Positions 11,679 to 19,900 of a stretch of DNA of 26,188 nt are shown piece after piece. The stretch's first letter is position 1. Every line of letters starts with the position of its first letter. The position numbers and the translations under genes were made by a program. Origin of the DNA: a virus; IMG/VR virus record IMGVR_UViG_3300029319_000427, positions 1 to 26,188 of that record, one strand, 5' to 3'. A model generated the notes under the pieces. That model searched no databases, was not told the origin of the DNA, and worked only from the letters and a program-made list of their open reading frames with translations.

Positions 11679-13246
11679 TAATAATTAGATTTTTCTCTAT
11701 CTGTTAATTTATGTTCTATTCTTTTGTAATGTAGTTGTGCTACCCTACAAACTTTTAATGTTTTGCCATCAATGTTTAGTGAGTGTCCAAATTCTACAGA
11801 ACATTTCTCCTTTAATTTTTGTGCAATTCTTTCTTCAGGAATTTTCCAATTAGTCCCTAGATGCTCGATGAAAGACTCAAATCTAAAAAAATGGTGTGCT
11901 TCTTCTGTAAGACATGCACCACTGTTAATCTGACTTCGTTTCATAGCTTGTGGTCCATTAACACAATATTGATACAACTCTTCTTTTAATCTATCAGCTA
12001 TCTGTGTTCCTGCAGGTGGTGTAATTTCTTGGCAGTTGTTTCTTAACAACGTTAGTTTAGATCTCCAATCCTTTGGTTTTAATGGTTCAAAATATATTCC
12101 TGTCTGTTCCCATACAAAATTTAAAACATCTTTTTGATTAGTCATAAGTTTTGTATTAGGTATTGTAACTTCTACGTTATCATCGTTAGGCATGACAATG
12201 TTAAATCTATATTCAGGATCAGAGTATTTTATAATTGCAAAATCTTTTATGTCTGGAAATGTAGTTATACCATCTGACTTTATTCCAAACGGTTTAGAAT
12301 AACACAGAGTACGCATACATTTAGATTGTATAGGTTCTTCATAACAAGTATGACCTGCTGTGTCTTTTTTCCATGCAGCTATTTTGCTGTCCAATTTTGA
12401 TTTATCCCAAGGATCTTCTAAATAATTATAGTTTGCTTTTGCCACTTGATCTGGCCATTTGTCTTTGTATTTCTTTTTTGCAAAAACCATGTAGTTATAC
12501 ATAAAACGATCTCTGCCATCATTTAATTTCTTTTTAGAACACAATGCTAAACAAGGTGGTCCATCTTCAAATTCTGCATTTGTCCCTAATAATATATCTC
12601 TATATGTGCTAGCAACTAATTCACTTAATTTTTCTTTATCTATTCTTGATTCGTTTGCATATTTAATAAATTGTTCTAAAGATAGTTTAGAATTATTCTT
12701 ATCTACAGCATACCTAGTTGAGTCGCCATTATTGTAATATGGTAAATTTATAAAATTACCTGGCTTAATATCTCCTTTGTCATCTTCCTTTAATTCTTTT
12801 TGTTTTGGAAAAACTTCTGTGTTAGATGGTAGTCCTAATGGCAATAAAAAAGATTTAAATGCTTCTATTAAATCTATTGTTGGTATTGGTTCTTTTAGAA
12901 ATAAATAACAATGTAAGCCTCCGCTTTTAGAAAGTATTGGTATTAAGGGTAGTTTGTATTGTTGAAATAATGCTAAAAATTCTTCTATTTTAAATTGACC
13001 ATAATCAGGTGGGTCAATATCTATACAACCAAATTGGACTGTTTTGTTTAATCTACAAGGTTGTATTCCTATAGAAATTTTTCCCTCTATATGATTTTTA
13101 TAATCTATTGCAGATACAGGTCTACCTGCCCACTCGTAATTAGGTTTTATTTTATTTTTATTAGAGTCTAGGGAAGTTTTAGACATGTCGGCAATACCAA
13201 AATCACCTTCATATCCAGTAAATAATTTTATAAATTCATTAACCAT
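11678..13246 (-). CDS. Archaeo-eukaryotic primase (AEP) fusion protein
   Basis: I use ATG 13246, which has GGGG 6 bases upstream, rather than a TTG four codons earlier (522 residues). AEP motifs: CIDID at 74-78 (catalytic Asp76 and Asp78), SKSGGLHCYLF at 106-116 (His112), and EVFPKQ...GNFINLPYYN at 144-172. That EVFPKQ/LPYYN pattern is like TOTE-type primase domains. A Cys cluster (HTCYEEPIQSKCMRTLC) may bind zinc, and a long C-terminal region is probably a primase-helper domain. It makes primers for the adjacent PolA. No helicase domain is fused; the SF1 helicase next door could supply unwinding. It ends KSNY, like the upstream protein. Confidence 0.87.
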   Translation of the reverse strand: MVNEFIKLFTGYEGDFGIADMSKTSLDSNKNKIKPNYEWAGRPVSAIDYKNHIEGKISIGIQPCRLNKTVQFGCIDIDPPDYGQFKIEEFLALFQQYKLPLIPILSKSGGLHCYLFLKEPIPTIDLIEAFKSFLLPLGLPSNTEVFPKQKELKEDDKGDIKPGNFINLPYYNNGDSTRYAVDKNNSKLSLEQFIKYANESRIDKEKLSELVASTYRDILLGTNAEFEDGPPCLALCSKKKLNDGRDRFMYNYMVFAKKKYKDKWPDQVAKANYNYLEDPWDKSKLDSKIAAWKKDTAGHTCYEEPIQSKCMRTLCYSKPFGIKSDGITTFPDIKDFAIIKYSDPEYRFNIVMPNDDNVEVTIPNTKLMTNQKDVLNFVWEQTGIYFEPLKPKDWRSKLTLLRNNCQEITPPAGTQIADRLKEELYQYCVNGPQAMKRSQINSGACLTEEAHHFFRFESFIEHLGTNWKIPEERIAQKLKEKCSVEFGHSLNIDGKTLKVCRVAQLHYKRIEHKLTDREKSNY

Positions 13247-13264
13247 AACGATCCCCAATTATTA

Positions 13265-13313
13265 TGGGCGGCTTCAGTCTCCCTATGACCGCCCACATTT
13301 CTCTCACGAGAAA
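13265..13313 (-). promoter_or_regulatory. Tandem RNA hairpins in the primase leader
   Basis: Directly after the stop codon at 13314, the minus-strand transcript reads TTTCTC-GTGA-GAGAAA (13313-13298): a 6-bp stem capped by GUGA, a GNRA tetraloop. Two bases later TGGGCGG (13295-13289) pairs with CCGCCCA (13271-13265) across a 17-base loop. No run of U follows either stem, so they are not standard terminators. They sit between the ssDNA-binding-like gene and the primase gene, 19 bases before its ATG, and could protect an mRNA end, guide RNase processing or tune primase translation. Confidence 0.68.
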
Positions 13314-14084
13314 CTAATAATTTGATTTATCTTCCCCTGAAACTGTGGCAGCATTTTGCTGCAAGTTCTTTAAAGAGTTGTGAAAATCACGGGCCATTTG
13401 GTAAAGTCCAGCGTTGTCAACTTTTCTTACCATGTCTATGTTATAACCATGCCAATTAAAATTGCTTCCTGCATTTTCAACAGATCTTAATCTGTATACT
13501 CTTGAAAACATAGGTGCTGGTACAGCTTTGCCAGTTTTAGGATCTGTCTCAAATTGATCTTCCATTTGAGAGTTCCATCCTCTACTAACTTTTAACTGAG
13601 TAGACTTCATTGTCATTAAAGCTTTCTCAGGTCTGTCTCCGTTAATGATAACAAAATGATTTGCTGTCTTGATAATCTCATTACCATTCTTCAACACATC
13701 TTTGTTGCTACCTTTATTTTGAGTAGTTTCTGCCATAATGCTTGCCCCCCTATCAGGATGAACAGGTCGACCTTCACTTCTTTCAAAAGGTGCCCACTCA
13801 GGGTAAGTCATTTTGTAGAACACAGGAATAACTTCTATTCCTTTCTCTCCATCATACAGTTTTTTTGTAACTGTATTATAAAACATACCAGCTTCTGCCC
13901 CTTCGACATACTTAGCATGTTTTTTCTTCGTTTCATCTGACATACTTTGCAGTAATTTCAGAAAAGGTAAAGCAAGATCACTTTTTTCAATGTTTTCAAG
14001 ACCCATTCCTGAATCTGCAACAAAGTCTAAAGTTGCTAATGCACCACCTTGTTTTTTTGCGACGTCTCTTGTTTCTTCGCTCAT
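13314..14084 (-). CDS. 256-aa replication-module protein, ssDNA-binding-like
   Basis: The protein begins MSEETRDVAKKQGGALATLD and contains LALPFLKLLQSMSDETKK, then YVEGAEAGMFYNTVTKKLYD with a following VIPVFYKMTYPEWAPFER, and later a segment VIINGDRPEKALMTMKSTQL. This layout (short N-terminus, 'P...LLQ..S', 'G...GMF.NTVT...GE.G...IPV') matches a family I associate with phage ssDNA-binding or recombination-mediator proteins in marine phages. The region around 165-215 is likely beta-rich. It lies in the replication cluster directly upstream of the primase gene. Catalytic motifs are absent. The function is inferred from the pattern and position; an unrelated structural role cannot be excluded. 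Confidence 0.72.
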   Translation of the reverse strand: MSEETRDVAKKQGGALATLDFVADSGMGLENIEKSDLALPFLKLLQSMSDETKKKHAKYVEGAEAGMFYNTVTKKLYDGEKGIEVIPVFYKMTYPEWAPFERSEGRPVHPDRGASIMAETTQNKGSNKDVLKNGNEIIKTANHFVIINGDRPEKALMTMKSTQLKVSRGWNSQMEDQFETDPKTGKAVPAPMFSRVYRLRSVENAGSNFNWHGYNIDMVRKVDNAGLYQMARDFHNSLKNLQQNAATVSGEDKSNY

Positions 14085-14085
14085 G

Positions 14086-14652
14086 TTATTTGCTCCTTGT
14101 TATTTTTGTTTTGTTTCCCTTAAACAGATTAAAATGTTCAGATGGCAATTCTTGATTATTCTCAGAACGTTCTCTGAACAATGCTTTGAGGGTCATAGGC
14201 TCGACTTTCAACTTTTGAGTTGGTTCGAACCCATTCCCTTTTGCAAGGTTTGCGTATTCGCTAGCCTTGTTATCTTCGCCACGACCAAAGGAAACTGTAA
14301 TCTCATTTTTTATAAGATCACCTAAGTCGTTTTCTCGAAGCCAGTTATATGCGCCTTCTCTTTTATCAAGAGGTATGGTAGCGCTGTAAATTTCTTTTAC
14401 TTCTATTGCAGATCCATCAGCTAATTTCATAGTCTTCATTTTAAGTGATTCCATAATTTCTGGAATTGCTATTTGAGATATTTGATCTGCGTTTTGTTTT
14501 TTTAATTTAAGACGTTGTTCGTCTTGCTCTATTTCGTCTTCTAACTTTTGTAGTTTAATAACTAATTCGGATAAACTTTCTACACCGCCTAAGTTATTTA
14601 CGTCTTGAGGTGCGTCCTCAATAAACATATTTTGTAATTTTTCATCACTCAT
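14086..14652 (-). CDS. 188-aa conserved phage replication-region protein
   Basis: Residues 25-60 form a coiled coil (ELVIKLQKLEDEIEQDEQRL, followed by KLKKQNADQIS). Then comes a conserved-looking block: ESLKMKTMKLADGSAIEVKE, NWLRENDLGDLIKNEITVSF with GRGEDNKA, and a C-terminal PMTLKALFRERSE. The combination is familiar from hypothetical proteins of T7-like and other podoviruses and marine phages, always near ssDNA-binding or primase genes. I know no activity. It overlaps the upstream gene by 8 bases and precedes the ssDNA-binding-like gene by one base, so these are probably translated together and may act together. Confidence 0.78.
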   Translation of the reverse strand: MSDEKLQNMFIEDAPQDVNNLGGVESLSELVIKLQKLEDEIEQDEQRLKLKKQNADQISQIAIPEIMESLKMKTMKLADGSAIEVKEIYSATIPLDKREGAYNWLRENDLGDLIKNEITVSFGRGEDNKASEYANLAKGNGFEPTQKLKVEPMTLKALFRERSENNQELPSEHFNLFKGNKTKITRSK

Positions 14653-15025
14653 TTATTTCTCCCTTTTCATTAAAATTTATTGGCACAGGATAATAAACTT
14701 TTTCTTGTCTATCCCATTTTAATAAATTTATTTTTCCACCTGTATAATAATGTACAATTGGTCCCACAAGAAATATTATAGATGGATCTCCAGTTAATAA
14801 CAAGTAGTCATCAGGTTTTATATTTCTTAATAACTTTCTTAATTCAAAAAGAACGGGACCTGCGCTTAATACAATCTGTGCGTGTTCTTTTAATAAAACT
14901 TTTATTTTACCATATTTTAACGCGCCCATAATATTAAATTTTGGTCGTCCAACACTTGTTCCAGGTATTTCCTGTAGCAAATATACTGTAGGTTCTTTTT
15001 CTTTTTTTATTTCTTTGTATTCCAT
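14645..15025 (-). CDS. 126-aa conserved small protein, first gene of the replication operon
   Basis: ATG at 15025 is chosen over a GTG one codon earlier. The protein contains EPTVYLLQEIPGTS, PKFNIMGALKYG, VLLKEHAQIVLSAGPVLFEL and DYLLLTGDPSIIFLVGPIVH, then a C-terminal Lys/Pro part. The 'LLLTGDPS.I' segment gives an alternating hydrophobic core but no nucleotide-binding motif. Similar short proteins head the replication cluster in several marine phages as far as I recall. It lies 12-20 bases after the predicted leftward promoter and overlaps the next gene by 8 bases. Confidence 0.72.
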   Translation of the reverse strand: MEYKEIKKEKEPTVYLLQEIPGTSVGRPKFNIMGALKYGKIKVLLKEHAQIVLSAGPVLFELRKLLRNIKPDDYLLLTGDPSIIFLVGPIVHYYTGGKINLLKWDRQEKVYYPVPINFNEKGEINE

Positions 15026-15035
15026 CACAACTTTC

Positions 15036-15065
15036 TTGCTTGACTTTTATTCTATTTCTTATAGA
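15036..15065 (+). promoter_or_regulatory. Candidate rightward promoter for the SNF2 helicase gene
   Basis: TTGCTT at 15036-15041, 18 bases, then TATAGA at 15060-15065, about 28 bases before the helicase ATG at 15094. The match is moderate. A better -35 (TTGACT at 15040) has only a 14-base spacer to the same -10, so the exact box is uncertain. Confidence 0.45.
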
Positions 15066-15072
15066 TTGTCAA
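15044..15072 (-). promoter_or_regulatory. Candidate leftward promoter for the replication operon
   Basis: On the minus strand TTGACA lies at 15072-15067, followed by 17 bases and TAAAAG at 15049-15044 (4 of 6 to consensus). The first gene starts at 15025. With the rightward boxes it forms a face-to-face promoter pair bounded by TTGAC at 15040 and its inverted copy GTCAA at 15072. Confidence 0.55.
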
Positions 15073-15093
15073 TTAGAAAGAAGATATTAAAAC

Positions 15094-16527
15094 ATGAATT
15101 ATAAATTTAAAACAAAACCATATAAGCATCAGCTTACTGCGTTAGAAAAGTCTTGGAATAAAGAAGTATACGCTCTTTTTATGGAAATGGGTACCGGTAA
15201 ATCAAAAGTGTTAATAGATAATATTTCTATGCTTTATGATAGGGGTAAAATTAATGGTGCTTTAATTATTGCGCCAAAAGGCGTGTATAAAAATTGGCAA
15301 GACTCTGAAATACCCACACATATGGCGGACCACATACAAAAGAAGTCAATTTTGTGGCAAGCAAATATTAACAAAACACAAGAAGCAAAATTAAAGACAT
15401 TATTCAAATTAGAGATGGATTTACATATTTTAATTATGAATGTTGAAGCATTTTCGACAAAAAAAGGCCTTGATTTTGCCTTAAAGTTTTTAAGTTGCCA
15501 TGAAACATTAATAGCTGTTGATGAATCTACGTCTATAAAAAACCCTGCTGCAAAAAGAACTAAAAATATTTTAAAATTATCAGAACAATGCAAATACAGA
15601 AGAATATTAACAGGTTCTCCGGTTACTAAATCACCTCTTGATTTATTCACTCAATGTAATTTTTTAGACCCTTTTTTGCTTGATTTTACATCTTATTACG
15701 CATTTCGTAATAGGTATGCAGAAATGCGAACAGCTAATTTTGGTGGTCGTTCTGTACAATTAGTAAAAAATTATAAAAATTTAGCAGAACTATCAAATAC
15801 GCTTACAAATTTTTCTTATAGAGTCTTAAAAGACGATTGTTTAGATTTACCTCCTAAAACTTTTATGAAACGAGTGATACAACTTACACCAGAACAAGAC
15901 AAAATTTATAAACAAATGAAAAAATTAGCTCTTGCTGAAATGAATGGCAAATTAGTTACTACCGCTAGTGCAATAGTGCAACTTATGAGAATGCAACAAA
16001 TTACTTGTGGTCATTTTAAAGCTGACGATGGTTCTGTTCAAGAAATAAAAAACAATCGTATAACTGAACTTTTAGATGTTGTAGAAGAAGTACAAGGTAA
16101 GGTTGTAATATGGGCACATTGGAGGAACGACATAGCAACAATAGTGAAACATCTTAAAAAAGAGTATGGGGATAACTCTGTAGTAACTTATTATGGAGAT
16201 ACTTCCACAGAAGACAGACAAAAAGCCATAAAAAAAATGCAAGACACAAACAGTAACGTAAGATTTTTAGTTGGCACTCCACAAACAGGTGGTTATGGTA
16301 TTACTTTAACAGGTGCCAGTACAATGATATATTATTCTAATGGTTATGATCTTGAAAAAAGACAACAATCAGAAGCTAGAATAGATCGTATTGGTCAAAA
16401 GAAACCAATGACTTATATTGACATTATTGCAGAAAAAACAGTAGATGAAAAAATAGTTAAATCTTTAAGAAAAAAAGTAAATATAGCTACACAAGTTATG
16501 GGAGAAGAGTTAAAAGATTGGATATGA
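15094..16527 (+). CDS. SNF2-family DNA translocase/helicase
   Basis: Superfamily 2 SNF2 motifs: Q-like KPYKHQLTALE at 8-18; motif I EMGTGKS at 31-37; Ia APKGVYKNW at 60-68; II VDEST at 142-146 (DEST in place of DEAH); III TGSP at 173-176; the second RecA domain with GTPQTGGYGITLTGA at 394-408; VI QSEARIDRIGQKKP at 425-438. The 477-residue length fits compact phage SNF2 helicases. It should move along double-stranded DNA using ATP, aiding repair, replication restart or removal of bound proteins. It is transcribed divergently from the replication operon and overlaps the next gene by ATGA. Confidence 0.93.
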   Translation: MNYKFKTKPYKHQLTALEKSWNKEVYALFMEMGTGKSKVLIDNISMLYDRGKINGALIIAPKGVYKNWQDSEIPTHMADHIQKKSILWQANINKTQEAKLKTLFKLEMDLHILIMNVEAFSTKKGLDFALKFLSCHETLIAVDESTSIKNPAAKRTKNILKLSEQCKYRRILTGSPVTKSPLDLFTQCNFLDPFLLDFTSYYAFRNRYAEMRTANFGGRSVQLVKNYKNLAELSNTLTNFSYRVLKDDCLDLPPKTFMKRVIQLTPEQDKIYKQMKKLALAEMNGKLVTTASAIVQLMRMQQITCGHFKADDGSVQEIKNNRITELLDVVEEVQGKVVIWAHWRNDIATIVKHLKKEYGDNSVVTYYGDTSTEDRQKAIKKMQDTNSNVRFLVGTPQTGGYGITLTGASTMIYYSNGYDLEKRQQSEARIDRIGQKKPMTYIDIIAEKTVDEKIVKSLRKKVNIATQVMGEELKDWI

Positions 16528-16727
16528 AATATCCTTATTATATTAGAATGGCAATATTATTATGTATAGGAGCATTTGCACCTATTATAATTCATCACAT
16601 TGTTTATAAGTTATGGGATGTCAGTGTATTACGCGCAGCAGAAATAACTTTTTTATTTTGTATACCTATTGCTTTTTGGATGGCTAGTAAGATTAATGAA
16701 CGTTGGCACGATGATAGAGAAGATTAA
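16524..16727 (+). CDS. 67-aa two-TM membrane protein
   Basis: ATG at 16524 overlaps the SNF2 gene's TGA. The protein has two hydrophobic segments: roughly residues 7-26 (YIRMAILLCIGAFAPIIIHH) and 40-55 (EITFLFCIPIAFWMAS), with a charged C-terminus (KINERWHDDRED). It is predicted to be an inner-membrane hairpin. Two short TM helices and a charged tail fit class II holins but also many unknown phage membrane proteins. It ends 31 bases before the convergent 64-aa gene, with no obvious terminator between. Confidence 0.72.
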   Translation: MKYPYYIRMAILLCIGAFAPIIIHHIVYKLWDVSVLRAAEITFLFCIPIAFWMASKINERWHDDRED

Positions 16728-16758
16728 TATAGGAAAAAGTAGGACTAACGTATGAGCG

Positions 16759-16953
16759 CTACAATTTTTGTAATAGCACCAAAATAACACCGCCCATACC
16801 CGTAATTACAGCACCCATAGACACTAATAAAATTCTCTCTATTCTAGTAATTTGAGTTTGTAATTGATTCATGCGTTCGTATGTTTGTTTTTGCATTATT
16901 CTACAAAGTTTTTCGTGTGACTCTATTTTTTGTAATGCGTTATCTTTTGCCAT
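16759..16953 (-). CDS. 64-aa XhlA-like coiled-coil and C-terminal TM protein
   Basis: Residues 4-40 form an amphipathic coiled coil (NALQKIESHEKLCRIMQKQT, then YERMNQLQTQITRIER), and 41-61 are a hydrophobic helix (ILLVSMGAVITGMGGVILVLL). A soluble helix followed by a C-terminal membrane anchor is the plan of XhlA/hemolysin-type holin-associated proteins and of several phage proteins near holins. Its last place in the virion operon, read after the giant protein gene, suits a late lysis function. The ATG overlaps the stop of that gene. It could instead be a scaffold anchor. Confidence 0.75.
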   Translation of the reverse strand: MAKDNALQKIESHEKLCRIMQKQTYERMNQLQTQITRIERILLVSMGAVITGMGGVILVLLQKL

Positions 16954-19900
16954 TATACTTTTCCTCTAAGTTTTATTGCTTTTTCTTCATTACTTAAATA
17001 AGCATTTTCACCAGGTGTTAACCTTGTTGGCGACATATTTACATTTGATACGACTTTTGTTGCATCTACATTAGGCGTTTGTAATTGTGGTGTTGGTGCT
17101 TTACTAAACGGACTTCCTGGCACCGCAAAATTTTTAATTTTTGGCACAATTTTATCTAAGAAAGAAGGTTCTTTTTTAATGTTTCCTCTTTCATCATATA
17201 TCAACCTACCCTTTGCATCTTTCATAGCATTCGCTTTCTCAGGTTCATAACCATTAGGAAATAATTTTTTATCTTGATAATCCTCGATTATTTCATCTAA
17301 TTCATCTTTTGGAAAAACAAAATCTTCGTCTAAAACATATAAAAGATTTTCGCTTCTTTTAGTTTTTTCTTTAGCAACTTTATCTATAGTTTCAACTTTA
17401 CTTTTAAATCTTGGTTTAGAATAAGGTATTGGTGTAAAAACACCTTCCATTATATTACGAACTATTTTAGGATTTGTCCCAGCCTTTTTTAAAATTTCAC
17501 TTATTGTATCTTCTTTAAGATCTAACATCTGAAAATCTTTTATTTTCATGTACAAATCTCTTTGTATTTTAAAAGCTTCTTCTTGCATTTTTCTAAATTC
17601 ATCTTCCATTATAGATGGCGGTCTGTTTATGTAATCTCTTGATTTATAAAATTTTTCTGTTTCATCAACAGCTCTTAATAATCTATTTGTATTAGCAGCT
17701 AAAAATTTTAAATCATCTTTAACATCAATTCTAATAATTCTAGTCCCTGTAAACAATGCTAACAACTCGTCATTAAGTTGTGCTAGTTTACCTTTACCTG
17801 TTACATCTCCTTGTATAGCATCTTTAATTTTGCCACCTGTTGATAAGATACCAGGTTCTGCACCTTTAATAATGTGAACTAAAGACTTGTTAAATTTATC
17901 TTCTAAACTATCTGTTGGAGAATAAATAAACTTACCATCTGCTGTTCTACCACCACGTCCATCTGTTAAAAAATTACCGCTGTTAACATCTTGTATTCTT
18001 TGGTAGTAAATTGCAGGTGAAAGAAACGGTTCTAATAATTCCATTAAAGGTCCGTCTGCTTTAAACATTAAATTTAAAACATAATCGTCCATATCTTCTT
18101 CAGCTATATTTTGTTTGTTAGCCATACTTAACGCTGCTTGAATAGGTCTTTCTAAAACATCATAAGGACTAAAATAAGAAAAATTAATTGCAGCAGACTC
18201 ACCATTTTCCCATGCTTTAATACCAATTAAATTAGAGTTTTGATCCCAAGGTGCAGCTCCCGATCTAGTGTAAGCTTCCCATTGTTCTTTTGTTGCACCA
18301 GTAAGATAGTTAGCGACTGCTCCTGTAGCCTGACCTATTCCTCGTACTGCAAGATAACCACCTATTAAATTTTTGTAACCCATTTCTCTTAAGTGTGGAT
18401 TGTTAGATGCAATATTTTTTAACGACATACGAATTGACGTTACCCCTGTTCTAAACATTTCTGCAGGAAATGAAACGAAGTTACCTAAAAAAGGTATGTT
18501 TCTTAATCCTTGTATTACTGGTGGAACTTTACTGTATGTTGGGTAAGTGTTTCTTAACATAAAAGCTGCTGCTTCGTCCAACGCCTCATCTAATCCTTTT
18601 GTTTCTCCAGTAAATATATTTTTTCTATTAAACGGTTGTTTATGCATTTTAAAATATTTTTCTACGTCGTCTACACTTCTTAATGCTTGTGTTAAATCAG
18701 ATTTGTAAAACTCAAATCCATAGCCTTTCCAAAGATTATCACCGCCTGCGTACAATCTTGCAACTCTTTCTGTAACTTTACTGTTAGCAAAAAGATCAAA
18801 CAATTCATTTTCGTTTTTTATTTTTCCATCTTTTAATTTATTAACAACTGCTCTAAGTTCTGCAGCAACAATATTTTCATCATAAACGCCAAGACCTACA
18901 AGTCTTTCTACATATTTAGAAAATTGAACTTCATCAATTGTGTCTCCTTTTCCCGCTTTAAATATATCTTTAATAACTGATTTAAAGTTATCTATTGCAC
19001 TAGCTGCTTTTCCTACGTGTCCATTCCATAAAGCAAAAAAAGAAGCAGAAGTAACATTTCTTACTTGTGTTTGTGGTGAATATAAAGTTTTCATACCTTG
19101 TACAGCTGCTTTAGTTTGTAACATTTGCCTTATAATAGGAATCTTAGTCATTACATCTAATGGAGTTCCTGTTGCTTGTAAAATGTTAGCTAATTCTGGT
19201 GATGTAAACATTTTTTCTATGTTACTATTCATAGAATTTAGTCTTTCTATTTTACCAATTCTAACAGGGTTAACAAATTTTGTTTTTGCAGCTTCAATGG
19301 AGTCAAACAACCATCCGTTGTTTTTTCCAATTTTAGCAATAACATCAAAACCTTGTTTAGTGGCTGTTGATGCGTAGGCATCGGCAACTGTAAACATAAC
19401 CTGTGCTCTTAAATCTTTTTCCTCTCCTAATAATTTTTTAATAGCATCAGGTAATTCTTCTCCTGTTTTTAAGAATTTAAATTTGTCCATTCTCATTTCT
19501 TTTGAACCAATGTTTTGTAATATTTTAATAGGATGAATGTTTGCTGTTTTGCCTTTTGCAATAATGTTATCAATTAAATCGTCAGAATATTTTTCTAAAT
19601 AATTTTTTGGACTTCCTCCATAAGTTGCTTTAGCTATTTCTCTTAAATCTCTATTTTTAGATACCACATTTTCTAAAACAAAATTTTTAGCTTTTTTTCT
19701 AATTAACGGTTCTGCTGTATAATTTGGATTAGTAAATGTTGCAAAAGATTTTAAAATATAATTATCAACTCGACCTGATAAAGAATCTTTTAAATCTCTT
19801 ATAGCTTCATTTTTTGATCCTTTAGGTAAATTTTTTCCAAATTCTGTTAATGTTTTATTAATGTCTTTTTTTAATTCTAACGCTAAAGGTCTAAATTCTT

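Noticed and set aside
13259-13313. Rho-independent terminator between the ssDNA-binding-like and primase genes
   Set aside because: The stems are good but no U-run follows either one, and the downstream replication genes need read-through.
18940-19377. Plus-strand open frame of 145 codons inside the giant gene
   Set aside because: It lies fully within the 1458-aa gene on the other strand, has Cys/Pro-rich composition typical of a shadow frame and no translation signals.
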